64,000 bases of DNA from Tepidicaulis sp002389665. GTDB lineage: Bacteria > Pseudomonadota > Alphaproteobacteria > Parvibaculales > Parvibaculaceae. Of this stretch, positions 25,725 to 35,145 are shown one piece after another. Both the position numbers and the translations under genes were made by a program. The notes under the pieces were generated by a model that saw only the letters and a program-made list of their open reading frames with translations, was not told where the DNA came from and ran no database searches. The stretch covers positions 1,178,001 through 1,242,000 of the forward strand of contig NZ_OZ244942.1 of NCBI RefSeq assembly GCF_965222285.1, written 5' to 3'. Numbering within the stretch: the first letter of the stretch is position 1; each line of letters starts with the position of its first letter.

Positions 25725-25757
25725 TATCGGGCCGATAGGGGGTATATAGGACCGATA
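25725..25757. promoter_or_regulatory. Twin PadR-type operators
   Basis: TATCGG-G-CCGATA (25725-25737) is a perfect 13-bp palindrome. TATAGG-A-CCGATA (25745-25757) is a one-mismatch copy exactly 20 bp further, about two helical turns, so two dimers would sit on the same face. They lie 50-82 bp upstream of the PadR start. Symmetry and spacing are seen; protein identity is inferred. Confidence 0.7.
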
Positions 25758-25843
25758 TAGGTCTTGCCAAGTGGGTAAAGGGCCGAATCCAGATTAAATC
25801 CAGAAAAACCGGTCCATCCTTAATGAGGGCTGAATGAGGAGCG

Positions 25844-27151
25844 TCAGTCGTCGATCCGGAGCGCGTCGGACATGGCCCGGTCCACCTTGTGGCGGATCAC
25901 CGCATGGCAACGCAGAAGCCGCAAGCGCCCCTCCTGCAGGGCGCGGGAGCGGGCAAGCCACATTTGCCCTTCTTCCATGAGGGCATCGACCATTTCGCGC
26001 GAGAGTTTGCCGGCCTTCACCGCCTTCAGGGCTTCCATCCAGCCGGCATTGATGTAAGCGACGTAATCGTCGGTCACGTCCTCGAAGACACGCACCACAT
26101 AGCGCAGGTCCGAGAGCATCTGGCGGTATTCGTCCATCGTCCAGGGGCGGGCGCGGAAGGGCTCGGCGGCGCGCCAGGCGGCCAGCGTTTCCGTTTCCTG
26201 CAAGCGGTCCGTCAGCACAAAATCCGTGAAAAGAAGATTGCCGTCGGATTTCAGCGCCCGGCCGATATCCTGCAGCAGTGCTTTCTTGTCATCCACCGAG
26301 AAGAGCATTTCCCGGATCATGATGGCGTCGTAGCGGTTTTCCTGCAGCGCCAGCTTTTCCACTGCGTAATGCGTGACCGGCGCCTGGGCGTCGAGCTCTT
26401 GCTCGATGGAAATGTCGTTGGCGTAGTCGGAAAGGTCTTCCTCGCGCTCGTACCCTTCCAGCCAGAGCTGATAGCGTTTGGCGATGGCGCGGGTGCCCCC
26501 GCCAAGGCCGGAGGACAGATCGGCGAACGTGTGCTCCGGACGCAGCGCCAGAGATTTGACGAGTTTCAGAGCGAAGTCCCGCCCGCCCGGCAGGCTGAAC
26601 CCTTCGCCCCAAAGAATTTGCGTGACATCGAGCCGCGCATCGGTCCAGCGGTCGTTGGCAAAGCGCGGATGGATGTTGTCGATTTCGATGCTGAGGTCGG
26701 GATTGTTCTTGGGCGGGTTCTTGGCTGCCCACCGCTCATCGAATTCGCGCCGGACGATTTCCACATCCACGCCTTCCCACCATGCTTTCAGGCGGATGAA
26801 AAGTTCGACATAGCCTTCGCGCTTGCGCGGCGCTTCGGAGGCTTGCGCGTCGTTGGCGGCCTTAGCTGACTTCTCGCGCTGCGCGGCTTCCTGGCGGTTG
26901 CGGATGCGCTGCATGCGCGCCTGGCCGCGGGCCGACAGACGGGATTCTTTCTCGGGTTTTTTAAGGCGTTTGGACGGGTGATCGCGCAGAAAGATTTCAA
27001 GGGCGTGTTCGTGCTCCGCCGTCAGCTTCCGCTCGCGGCGCAGACGCACGATCGCTTCCGGGTTCATGCCCTCCAAGCCCTTAACGAACTCGCGGATGGG
27101 CATTTTCCCCAGTTCAGCCGTGCCAACACTTAGCAGGTTCGTCCCTGCCAT
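25844..27151 (-). CDS. SAM-dependent methyltransferase with basic N-terminal region
   Basis: A 435-residue protein whose C-terminal two-thirds is a class I methyltransferase: motif I is FADLSSGLGGGTRAIAKRY near residue 210, with YDAIMIREMLFSV and LKSDGNLLFTDFVLTD as later strands. The first 110 residues are strongly charged and helical (RLRRERKLTAEHEHALEIFLRDHPSKRLKKPEKES), unlike ordinary small-molecule methyltransferases. I do not recognise the family and cannot name a substrate. The ATG at 27149-27151 is preceded by GGAGAGGG. Divergent from the exporter at 27397. Confidence 0.8.
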   Translation of the reverse strand: MAGTNLLSVGTAELGKMPIREFVKGLEGMNPEAIVRLRRERKLTAEHEHALEIFLRDHPSKRLKKPEKESRLSARGQARMQRIRNRQEAAQREKSAKAANDAQASEAPRKREGYVELFIRLKAWWEGVDVEIVRREFDERWAAKNPPKNNPDLSIEIDNIHPRFANDRWTDARLDVTQILWGEGFSLPGGRDFALKLVKSLALRPEHTFADLSSGLGGGTRAIAKRYQLWLEGYEREEDLSDYANDISIEQELDAQAPVTHYAVEKLALQENRYDAIMIREMLFSVDDKKALLQDIGRALKSDGNLLFTDFVLTDRLQETETLAAWRAAEPFRARPWTMDEYRQMLSDLRYVVRVFEDVTDDYVAYINAGWMEALKAVKAGKLSREMVDALMEEGQMWLARSRALQEGRLRLLRCHAVIRHKVDRAMSDALRIDD

Positions 27152-27396
27152 CCCTCTCCGTGCTCCCGACTCACGGCGCTCAGACGCCGCGTCTCATTAT
27201 CGCATCCCTCACTGTATTTTGCGCAAAATTGCGTTAAATGTTCGTTGCCCGTATTAGCTTTGGATAAACCCATGAATCTAGTATAAGACGGGCTGCCGAT
27301 CGGGGAACGGCCCGCTAATCCGCTGAAAACAAGGGGAAAAGCGTGCTTTGAGCCTATGGCGAGGCCAGGCGGGTCGGCGGGTGAGGGGAGAGAGGC

Positions 27397-29697
27397 ATGT
27401 ATTTTGTCGAGTGGGCCGTGCGCCGGCCCTGGGCGGTCGTGATCGTCACTTTACTGACGGTTGTCGTATTCGGCGCCGGGCTGCTTGGGCTTGGCCTTTC
27501 TTCCGACACGCGCGCCTATTTCTCCGCCACGAATGAATATCTTCTGGAACTGGAAGATTTCGAGAAGAAATACGAACACAACAATAACGTGCTTTTCGTC
27601 ATTGCCGCGCCCGGCGGTAAGGTGACGACGCCCGAGGGCTTGCGCGCCGTGGCCGAGCTGACGGAGCGGGCCTGGCAATTGCCCTTTTCCACCCGCGTGG
27701 ATTCCCTCACCAATTTTCCCTATGTCACCTCCGAAGGCGACACCTTCATCGTCCGCGAGCTGGTGGATGACCCGGAAGGTTTGAGCGAGGCGGATGCGGC
27801 GCGTGTGGAAGAGATCGCCGCCGCCGACCCTCTTATCGTCAACCGGCTGATGGAACCGGATGGCGGGGCTGCCGGGGTCAATGTGAATTTCAAGCTGCCT
27901 AAGGAAGCCTCCGCCGAGGTGCGCCGGATTATTGCGGCGACGCGGGCGCTGGCGGCTGAAATCGAAGCGGCTTATCCCGGCCTTAAAGTGCGCGCGACCG
28001 GCAATGTGATGCTGATGGGCGCGTTCATGGAAGCCTCGCTGAACGACGTGCAGCTTCTCGTACCGATCAGCCTCATGGCATCGGGCCTGATGCTCTTTAT
28101 CTTCCTGCGCTCGCCGACGGCGCTGCTGGCAACGGTGACGCTGCTGAATATTTCCGCGCTTGTTGCCATGGGGGCTGCGGGCTGGGTCGGCCATGCGGTC
28201 AACCCGTCGACGGTTGCCGCCCCCGTCATCATCATGACGATTGCCATGGCGTCATCCGTCCATGTGGTGATCTCCATTCTGCAATACCGCGCGGAAGGGA
28301 TGGAAAAGGACAAAGCCATTGTCCAGGGACTGCGTGTCAATGCTTATCCCGTCGCCTTGACCAGCCTGACGACCGGCATCGGCTTTCTTTCGCTGCTTGC
28401 CGCGGACTCTCCGCCGCTCAACCAGATGGGCGCGCTCGTGGCCGCGGGCATCTTCGTCAATTACCTGCTGACCTTCTCTCTCTTGCCCGCGATCATGGCG
28501 CTCCTGCCCTTCAAGGGGCGGCTCGACCGCTCGGGCCAGCAATTGCAGACGCTGGGGCGCATCGCCGTCAAAGGGCGCTATCTATGGGTGGCCCTGATTG
28601 CGGCGGCGACGGTGGTGCTGGCGCAAGGGCTGATGAATATCCGGCTTGATGATGATTTCATTCGCTATTTCGATGAGCGCTTTGAATACCGCCGGGCCTC
28701 CGACTTTGCCGAACAGCACCTGACCGGGCTCAATATCGTCGAGTTCGACCTGAAGGCGGGCAGCGACGGCGGGGTCTATGACCCGGCCTATCAGCGTAAA
28801 GTCGCCGAGTTTGCCGACTGGCTGCGCACGCAGCCCAAAGTGCTCTCGGTGACCGACATCACGCAGATCACGCGGCGCATCCACAAGCACATCAACGGTG
28901 TGCAAGCGAGCGGCGGGCAAGAGGGTGCCGGGCCCCTGCCGGACGATCAGGAACTCATCTCGCAATATTTCCTGATCTATGAGCTTTCCCTGCCTTACGG
29001 GGCGGAGATTACCGACCGCATCAATGTCGCCCGCTCGGCGAGCCGCGTGACGGCGATCCTGCGCGGGGCCACATCGGGCGAGATACGCGAGCTCAATGGG
29101 AACGCTCAGGACTGGCTCGCCGCCGAGGCGCCGGACCATATGTGGACCCGCGGCACCAGCATCAACGTCATCTTTTCCTATCTCTCCGGCATCAATGTGC
29201 GCGCCATGCTGCTGTCGACCGCCGTTTCGATCCTAGTTATCGGCGTCATCATCGCGGTGGCGTTGCGCTCGCTGCGTCTTGGTCTTATCAGCCTTGTTAC
29301 GAATCTTTTCCCAGCCGTTATCGGTTTTGGCGTCTGGGGGCTGACCTACCGGGATATCGGCCTTGCCGGTTCCGTGCTTACCGCCATGACGATCGGCATC
29401 GTGGTGGACGATACGATCCATTTTCTCTCGAAATACCGCTGGGCGCGCCGGCAGGGAAAAACGCCGGAAGAGGCCATCAATATCGTGTTCGGCACGGTGG
29501 GCGTTGCCATGTTCGTCACCACCACGGCGCTTGTGGTCGGCTTTTCGATTCTCGCGCTTTCAGGCTTCGAGGTGAATTGGCAGCTCGGCATGCAGGCAAC
29601 GATCGTCGTCATCGCGGCTTTGGCCATCGACTGGTTCCTGGTGCCCGCATTGCTGCTTTTCGGCGATAAACAAGGCGGCCCGTCGGAACCGACGTAA
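27397..29697 (+). CDS. RND/MMPL-superfamily exporter
   Basis: A 766-residue inner-membrane protein of the COG1033 type (predicted RND exporter, about twelve helices, two periplasmic domains), related to MmpL and sterol-sensing-domain transporters and shorter than AcrB. A helix at residues 13-33 precedes the first periplasmic domain (EDFEKKYEHNNNVLFVIAAPGG), then a five-helix bundle containing PVALTSLTTGIGFLSLLAADSPPL, a hallmark of the group, and its second-half mirror MTIGIVVDDTIHFLSKYRWARRQG. Likely cargo is a lipid or other hydrophobic molecule; no cargo gene is adjacent. Start ATG at 27397 after GAGAGGC. Confidence 0.9.
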   Translation: MYFVEWAVRRPWAVVIVTLLTVVVFGAGLLGLGLSSDTRAYFSATNEYLLELEDFEKKYEHNNNVLFVIAAPGGKVTTPEGLRAVAELTERAWQLPFSTRVDSLTNFPYVTSEGDTFIVRELVDDPEGLSEADAARVEEIAAADPLIVNRLMEPDGGAAGVNVNFKLPKEASAEVRRIIAATRALAAEIEAAYPGLKVRATGNVMLMGAFMEASLNDVQLLVPISLMASGLMLFIFLRSPTALLATVTLLNISALVAMGAAGWVGHAVNPSTVAAPVIIMTIAMASSVHVVISILQYRAEGMEKDKAIVQGLRVNAYPVALTSLTTGIGFLSLLAADSPPLNQMGALVAAGIFVNYLLTFSLLPAIMALLPFKGRLDRSGQQLQTLGRIAVKGRYLWVALIAAATVVLAQGLMNIRLDDDFIRYFDERFEYRRASDFAEQHLTGLNIVEFDLKAGSDGGVYDPAYQRKVAEFADWLRTQPKVLSVTDITQITRRIHKHINGVQASGGQEGAGPLPDDQELISQYFLIYELSLPYGAEITDRINVARSASRVTAILRGATSGEIRELNGNAQDWLAAEAPDHMWTRGTSINVIFSYLSGINVRAMLLSTAVSILVIGVIIAVALRSLRLGLISLVTNLFPAVIGFGVWGLTYRDIGLAGSVLTAMTIGIVVDDTIHFLSKYRWARRQGKTPEEAINIVFGTVGVAMFVTTTALVVGFSILALSGFEVNWQLGMQATIVVIAALAIDWFLVPALLLFGDKQGGPSEPT

Positions 29698-29814
29698 AAC
29701 TTTCGCATAGCAGGTTAACCATTCAGTCATTTATTTCTTATTAACCTTTGCAAAGGGTAAAGAAATTTGATTCTCTCGGACTGACTGAAATCCTGGTGTT
29801 AGGGATCCTGTAGG

Positions 29815-31266
29815 ATGCGGACGTACGAAGAGTTACTGGGGGCCTCAGGCCGCAAAATGTTTTACCGGGCAGAGCGTTTTCGCCCGGATCAGCTGTTTCA
29901 AGACGTCGTGCCGGCCGTCGATCTGGACGGGGACCGCACGGCGATCAAAGACCTGTCCATGACCGGGCTTGCCGTGCAGAGCACGCAGCTCGATGCCTGG
30001 GACGAACAGCTGGGCAAGGAAGTGCCGCTGGCGATCCGCCTCGGCGAAGATACGGTCTATCAGGGCAAGGGCCGGGTGAAGCGGGTGGAGCCGAACGGCA
30101 TCCGCGCCACCGTCGCGCTGGAGCTGACTTCCGGCTATCTCGATATTCCGGCTATCGTGACCGAGCATCATCACGTGCTGCTGCGCCGGGCCATTGCGGA
30201 CCCGCATTTCGGCGAAAGCGTCGATATCCTGCCCGAGTTCCGGGCGCTTGCCGGCGACATTCTCAATCTCTTCCGCTCTTACAAAGACCTGCTTGAGCGC
30301 TTCGAAGCGCGCCTCGAGGCAAGCGGTGAAGAGCGCGAGCGGCTGCTGCTTGAAGCCTTGATCGCGTGTGAAGACAAGATCGTGCCGCAGTGGAAAGAGC
30401 TTTGGTACAAGGGCAGCGACATTCTGGAACCGGTGTTCAAGGACCCGGTCGCGCTTGCCGCCCATAAGCGTTATGCCGAACGCGTGCTGACACCGGACTT
30501 CATGCCCGGCCCCGTGATGCGCCGCTGCTATGAAAAGCCGCTCGGTTATCCCGGCGATTATCAGATCATGAACTACGTTTATAAGTGGGAGCGGGTGGGC
30601 GACACGCCTTACGAAAAGCTTCTGCACCGCATCGGCATCGAAACCGGCGCCTGCGTGGGCACGCGCCTGCGCATGACTCAGAAATTTATTGCTGAGAAAG
30701 TGGCCGAGACAGCGGGCGACACGCCCATGCATATCGCCAATCTGGGGTGCGGCTCGGCGTTTGAGGTGGCCGATTATCTCAAGATCGATCACCTGCCGCG
30801 CCCGGTCAGTTTCACACTCATCGACCAGGACCATGACGCGCTCACTTACGCTTACGAGCATGCTTATAAGCAGGTGGTGCGCCATCAGGGCCGTGCGCGC
30901 GTGCAGTGCCTCAACGCGTCCTTCGCGCAGCTTTTGCGCGCGGGCACACTTTTCCAGAGCATGCCGCCGCAGGACATTCTCTATAGCCTCGGCCTTTACG
31001 ACTATCTGTCGGCGCGCCGTGCCAAGGCGCTCACCCACGATCTTTACGAGCAAGTAGCGCCAGGCGGCTATCTGATCATCGCGAACGTGAAGACCGGCCG
31101 GGAAACCTGCCAGTGGCCGCTGGAAATGGTGACGGATTGGAGCCTTGTCTACCGCACGGAAGAAGACATGTGGGCGATGACGGAAGGGCTCGACTGCGAG
31201 CGCGTGTCGCTGGAAGAAGATTCGACCAAATGCGTCTATGTCATGACGCTCAGAAAGCCGGCTTAA
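29815..31266 (+). CDS. PilZ-like domain fused to SAM methyltransferase
   Basis: A 483-residue cytosolic protein. Residues about 20-120 read as a PilZ-like beta barrel (YRAERFRPDQLFQDVVPAVDLDG, then IKDLSMTGLAVQST and GRVKRVEPNGIRATVALEL), although the canonical RxxxR and D/NxSxxG are only loosely matched. A helical middle contains PLGYPGDYQIMNYVYKWE. A C-terminal class I methyltransferase has motif I HIANLGCGSAFEVADYL near residue 305 and ILYSLGLYDYLSARRAKAL. Fusion of a possible c-di-GMP sensor to a methyltransferase is unusual; substrate unknown. Separated by 118 bases from the exporter upstream. Confidence 0.78.
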   Translation: MRTYEELLGASGRKMFYRAERFRPDQLFQDVVPAVDLDGDRTAIKDLSMTGLAVQSTQLDAWDEQLGKEVPLAIRLGEDTVYQGKGRVKRVEPNGIRATVALELTSGYLDIPAIVTEHHHVLLRRAIADPHFGESVDILPEFRALAGDILNLFRSYKDLLERFEARLEASGEERERLLLEALIACEDKIVPQWKELWYKGSDILEPVFKDPVALAAHKRYAERVLTPDFMPGPVMRRCYEKPLGYPGDYQIMNYVYKWERVGDTPYEKLLHRIGIETGACVGTRLRMTQKFIAEKVAETAGDTPMHIANLGCGSAFEVADYLKIDHLPRPVSFTLIDQDHDALTYAYEHAYKQVVRHQGRARVQCLNASFAQLLRAGTLFQSMPPQDILYSLGLYDYLSARRAKALTHDLYEQVAPGGYLIIANVKTGRETCQWPLEMVTDWSLVYRTEEDMWAMTEGLDCERVSLEEDSTKCVYVMTLRKPA

Positions 31267-31281
31267 GCGAAGCGGATAACG

Positions 31282-31312
31282 GGATCAGGTCAGCGCCCAG
31301 CGGACCTGATCC
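31282..31312. repeat. Ten-bp inverted repeat at convergent gene ends
   Basis: GGATCAGGTC (31282-31291) and its exact complement (31303-31312) enclose an 11-base loop, overlapping the stop of the histidine kinase and 16 bases beyond the methyltransferase stop. It could act as a bidirectional terminator hairpin, but neither side has a T run. Confidence 0.5.
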
Positions 31313-32781
31313 TGATTGCCGGCCGCCACGAAACGGCTGGCCGGGAAGGTGACCACGACCTTCGTGCCTTTACCGACATTCGATTGCAGATCGACCGTGC
31401 CGCCATGCAGGGACATGATCTTGCGCACCAGCGGCAGGCCGAGGCCCGTGCCGGGCTGCGTGCGGCTAAGCGCGCTTTCCACCTGCACGAAAGGCTCGAA
31501 GACGCGCGAGACGTCGCTTTCCTTGATGCCGATGCCGGTGTCTTCCACGCTCAGTTCCAGATCGCCGCTTGCATTGCGGCCAAGCTCGATTTTCACCGAG
31601 CCGCCTTCCGGCGTGAATTTAAGCGCATTGGAGGTCAGGTTGATGGCGACCTGATTGAAAAGGCGCGGATCGGCAATCACCCAGGGAATGTCGTCGCGCA
31701 TGCGGAAGGAGAGCCGGATTTCCAGCTCCGCCGCGCGCTGACGGAACATGCGCATGGTCTGGTTGAGCGATTCCACCGGATCGAGCGGCTGCTCGTCGAG
31801 CTGCAGCTTGCCTGCTTCCGCTTTCGAGAGGTCGAGAATGTCGTTGATGATGCTGAGCAGATGCGAACCGCTGGAGCGGATGTCCGACGCATAATCCGCG
31901 TATTTCGGATGATTGATCGGCCCGAACATCTCGTTCGCGATAATGTCGGAGAAACCGATGATCGCGTTGAGCGGCGTTCTCAGCTCATGGCTCATGATCG
32001 CCAGGAAGTCGTTCTTGGCGCGGTTCGCCGCTTCCGATTCCTGCAGCAGCTGCTCGGAGCGCTCACGCTCGAAGCGGATGCGTTCGGCATCGACGAAGTT
32101 GTTGCGGATATGCAGTTCTTGAACGTAGTTCATGAACATGGAAACGCCGGCTGCAAGCCCCATGAATGCGCTGTTGTTCAAGAGAATATCGGGCGGCACC
32201 GGATTGACCGCAATCACCACGAATTCATAAAGCGCGAAGGTGAAGAGCGTCATGCCGGCCGGATAAAGATAACTCATCCGCCAGGTGCAATTGTTGTAGG
32301 CGATGATGGCGATGAGACCGGCGTAATAAAGATAAGAACCCGGCGCATCGGCCATGGCGATCATCGCGACAACACCGAAGGCGGGCGTTGCCATGGAAAG
32401 CGACAGCCAGAACTGGTTCTTGTAGGAGAACCAGGGCGCATAGGATAGCGCAACGATGCCTAGAAGAATGGGGCAGGCGATGCCGATGCGGATGAACCAG
32501 GCTTCGTAAAGAATGTCCGGGATGATGAAATAATCGAGCGCACCGAAAAGTGCAAAGATGATCGCGCCCATCGTAATGGTCAGCCGGTGCAGCGACACAT
32601 AACGGGCGAAGTTTTCGGTGGCGAATTTCTTTTCGGCTTCGGGGCTGGCGAAAGTCAGCGTCCAGGGATTGATTTCGTAATCGGACATAGGCGCGCTGCC
32701 GCCGTCTTCCTGCTTTTTGAGTTGCAGAAAGGTGCGCGCCGTCGACCCTGCGGTCGTTCCGTTTTGAGCGAGCTCAGCCAT
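31285..32781 (-). CDS. Membrane sensor histidine kinase
   Basis: A 498-residue two-component sensor kinase. About six hydrophobic helices span residues 65-215, with little periplasmic loop, so the signal is probably sensed in the membrane. The HisKA domain has the phosphoacceptor H265 in FLAIMSHELRTPLNAIIGFSD, a hallmark of alphaproteobacterial PleC/DivJ-like kinases. The HATPase has N-box NLTSNALKFTPEGG, G1 DTGIGI, F box FEPF and G2 TGLGLPLV. No response regulator gene is nearby, so it is an orphan kinase. Start ATG at 32779-32781; an internal ATG at 32688 is possible. Confidence 0.92.
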   Translation of the reverse strand: MAELAQNGTTAGSTARTFLQLKKQEDGGSAPMSDYEINPWTLTFASPEAEKKFATENFARYVSLHRLTITMGAIIFALFGALDYFIIPDILYEAWFIRIGIACPILLGIVALSYAPWFSYKNQFWLSLSMATPAFGVVAMIAMADAPGSYLYYAGLIAIIAYNNCTWRMSYLYPAGMTLFTFALYEFVVIAVNPVPPDILLNNSAFMGLAAGVSMFMNYVQELHIRNNFVDAERIRFERERSEQLLQESEAANRAKNDFLAIMSHELRTPLNAIIGFSDIIANEMFGPINHPKYADYASDIRSSGSHLLSIINDILDLSKAEAGKLQLDEQPLDPVESLNQTMRMFRQRAAELEIRLSFRMRDDIPWVIADPRLFNQVAINLTSNALKFTPEGGSVKIELGRNASGDLELSVEDTGIGIKESDVSRVFEPFVQVESALSRTQPGTGLGLPLVRKIMSLHGGTVDLQSNVGKGTKVVVTFPASRFVAAGNQDQVRWALT

Positions 32782-33012
32782 GAAATCGGCTCACCGACCC
32801 TTTACCTTCATTTTCAGGCTAGAGCTTGGCGTGAAAGATATAACGTGTCGTTAAGAGACGGAAAAAGATCGCGCCCCTGTGGATGTTAATTTTCAGGACA
32901 CCTTGATGGGACGGTTTCGCAGCTATGCCGCGCAGTGCCTGTGAATAAGATAGACCTGAAGGTGTAAACAAAGCGCCTGCTTAAAGGTTTCATTTACCTT
33001 TACAGCGGGCCG

Positions 33013-33600
33013 TCATCCTTTAACGAAATCGAGCGCGAGAAGGCGTGTCGCCGCATCTTCGAAATGCGCGGGCTCTTTCAGCAGAATGCTGAGGAACATC
33101 GCCCCTTGCAGCATGGAAACCGCTTGATTGGCGCCGAGCCGGGCGGCGTCCTCGCTCAAACCCGGCGCTGCGTGGCCGCCCGGTGTTTTGAGTGCGGTTT
33201 GCGTCCAGGCAAGAAGCTGGCGGAAAAACCGGCGCAGCGCATCGGCGACATCTTCAGGCAGATCGGCCGCCTCGCTGCCCAGCACACAGCACAGGCAGAT
33301 CGCGCCCCGGTCGATGGTCGAAATGCGGTAGGCGGTCGCCAGATGGGCGATGCGGCGGGCAGGGGTATGGGCGGGATCGTCCGGCGCGCCGAGGCTGGCG
33401 AGAAAGGCGGCCGTATACCGCTCGACCACGGCTTTGCCGAGATCGGCCTTTTGCGGAAAGTGATAGTGAACGCTCGCGCTCTTGATGCCGACATCGGCGG
33501 CGACGTCCCGGAAGCTGAACGCATTGAAGCCGCCGGCGCGAATGCGGTTCTCGGCGGCGTCCAATATTTGCGCGGCTTTGCCTGTGTATCCGGTGCTCAT
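33013..33600 (-). CDS. TetR-family repressor
   Basis: A 195-residue TetR/AcrR-type repressor. The N-terminal helix-turn-helix reads GKAAQILDAAENRIRAGGFNAFSFRDVAADVGIKSASVHYHFPQKADLGKAVVERY, with SASVHYHF as recognition helix. The C-terminal ligand domain includes a CLCCVLG cysteine cluster near residue 105, which could sense electrophiles by thiol modification. It uses the ATG at 33598-33600 and not a TTG three codons earlier. It is divergent from the GST-led operon and the palindrome at 33666, so it very likely controls that operon. Confidence 0.9.
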   Translation of the reverse strand: MSTGYTGKAAQILDAAENRIRAGGFNAFSFRDVAADVGIKSASVHYHFPQKADLGKAVVERYTAAFLASLGAPDDPAHTPARRIAHLATAYRISTIDRGAICLCCVLGSEAADLPEDVADALRRFFRQLLAWTQTALKTPGGHAAPGLSEDAARLGANQAVSMLQGAMFLSILLKEPAHFEDAATRLLALDFVKG

Positions 33601-33665
33601 CACGATCAAGTTATCTACTTGGGGGTAGGCGTTGACAAGGCCTAAGGCCGTTTCTATTTCTCTGC

Positions 33666-33675
33666 CTATCGATAG
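33666..33675. promoter_or_regulatory. Candidate TetR operator
   Basis: CTATCGATAG is a perfect 10-bp palindrome between the divergent TetR and GST genes, nested in a looser TTCTAT...ATAGAA symmetry (33651-33681). Position 29 bp before the GST start is right for a repressor site. Inferred from symmetry and gene order only. Confidence 0.5.
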
Positions 33676-33703
33676 ATAGAATTCCCGTAAGGGAAAACAA
33701 GGA

Positions 33704-34345
33704 ATGAGGTGGCCGGTGCTGAAAGTTTATGAATTCAAGGGTTTTGCCAATCCCGCCCGTGTGCGGATCGCGCTTGCGGAAAAGGGGTTGTTCGACAAAA
33801 CCGAATTCGTTCAGATCAACCTGCCTGCCGGCGAGCACCGTTCCCCCGAATACCGCGCCAAAAACCCGTCGGGCCTCGTGCCGGCGCTGGAGCTGGAAGA
33901 CGGCACCATCCTCTCCGAATGTTCGGCGATTACCGAATATCTCGACGGGCTGAGCGGCGAAACGGACCTGACCGGGCGCACGGCGATCGAGCGGGCGCGC
34001 ATCAACATGATGCAGCGCAAGATCGAGCAGGGCTTCCTGGGCGCGGCAACCGACTTTTTCCACCATGCGACCGAAGGGCTCGGGCCCGATGTCGAGCTTT
34101 ATCAGAACGCCGATTGGGGCCGTCATCAGCTCGATGTCGCGATGAAGACGCTGGAATGGATGAACGGTGTTCTGGAAGGCCAGGACTATTTCGCCGGCGA
34201 CACTTTCACCATCGCGGATATTACGGCGATGGCCGGCTGCGCGCTGCTCGACTTCCTCAAGCTCGAAATTCCGGCCGAATACAAAAACATGAAGGCCTGG
34301 CATGCGCGGGTTTTCGCGCGTCCAAGCGCAGCGCTTGCCGCTTAA
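33704..34345 (+). CDS. Glutathione S-transferase
   Basis: A 213-residue cytosolic GST. The thioredoxin-like N-terminal half reads LKVYEFKGFANPARVRIALAEKGL, with NPSGLVPALELEDGTILSECSAITEYLD carrying the cis-proline and the glutathione-binding ES/CS motif. The helical C-terminal half includes YFAGDTFTIADITAMAG, the conserved N-cap box. It is the first gene of a cluster with a cupin, an AhpD-like protein and cytochrome P460, facing a TetR gene. The start is the ATG at 33704; a GTG at 33716 with AGGAATGAGG before it would give MLKVYEF. Confidence 0.92.
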   Translation: MRWPVLKVYEFKGFANPARVRIALAEKGLFDKTEFVQINLPAGEHRSPEYRAKNPSGLVPALELEDGTILSECSAITEYLDGLSGETDLTGRTAIERARINMMQRKIEQGFLGAATDFFHHATEGLGPDVELYQNADWGRHQLDVAMKTLEWMNGVLEGQDYFAGDTFTIADITAMAGCALLDFLKLEIPAEYKNMKAWHARVFARPSAALAA

Positions 34346-34372
34346 ACCATCCGGGCGAAGGAGTGCGCGGAT

Positions 34373-35131
34373 ATGGAAATCAATGCGGACTTCAAAAAGC
34401 CCGTCGCCTTAAAGGCGGAAGAAATGGAGTGGGTGGCCTCGCCCATGCCCGGTGTCAGCCGGCGCATGCTGGACCGGATCGGCGGTGAGGTCGCCCGCGC
34501 AACCAGCATTGTGCGCTATGCGCCGGGAAGCGATTTCTCGGCGCATTTGCACGAAGGCGGCGAGGAGTTCTTTGTGCTCGACGGAATCTTCCAGGATGAG
34601 CACGGGGATTATCCGGCGGGCACTTATGTGCGCAACCCGCCGCTCTCCCGCCACAAGCCGGGCTCGGAGCCGGGCTGCACGATTTTCGTGAAGCTCTGGC
34701 AGTTCGATCCGGCGGACCGCAGCCATGTGCGCATCGACATGAACAAGCTCGGCGCGGTGCCGGATGCGGCGCGCGCGGGCGTGCGTGTCTCGCCGCTCTT
34801 TCAGGACGCGCGGGAAAATGTGCGTGTCGAGACCTGGGAGCCGGGCGCGCGGGTGAACATTGCCGCCGAAGGCGGTTTGGAAGTCTTCGTGCTTGCCGGG
34901 GGGCTTGAGCATGAAGGGCGCAGCTACGGGCTGCATAGCTGGCTGCGTGTGCCGGACGGCGCCGCGCCGTTCAGCGCACTTGCCGGAAAAGGCGAGGGCG
35001 TGCGGCTTTGGGTGAAGAGCGGACATCTTGTTCATGCCGTAGCACCCAAACCGAGCCGGCTGAATTTCGATACGCCCGAAGCGCCCGAGACGGCATCGGG
35101 AAAAGTCGTTGGGTTCAAGAAGGCCGACTAA
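34373..35131 (+). CDS. Bicupin protein, ChrR-like
   Basis: A 252-residue protein with two cupin barrels. The first holds the metal-site motif SAHLHEGGEEFFVLDGIFQDEHGDYPAGTYVRNPPLSRHKPGS, that is H-x-H-x(4)-E plus a later H, typical of the ChrR cupin-type anti-sigma domain. The second barrel (WEPGARVNIAAEGGLEVFVLAGGLEHEGRSYGLHSWLRVP) has lost the first two histidines and is probably structural. There is no anti-sigma helical domain, so it is more likely a metal-dependent enzyme than a regulator. Gap to the GST is 27 bases. Confidence 0.85.
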   Translation: MEINADFKKPVALKAEEMEWVASPMPGVSRRMLDRIGGEVARATSIVRYAPGSDFSAHLHEGGEEFFVLDGIFQDEHGDYPAGTYVRNPPLSRHKPGSEPGCTIFVKLWQFDPADRSHVRIDMNKLGAVPDAARAGVRVSPLFQDARENVRVETWEPGARVNIAAEGGLEVFVLAGGLEHEGRSYGLHSWLRVPDGAAPFSALAGKGEGVRLWVKSGHLVHAVAPKPSRLNFDTPEAPETASGKVVGFKKAD

Positions 35132-35145
35132 GGGGGTGGGGCGAC

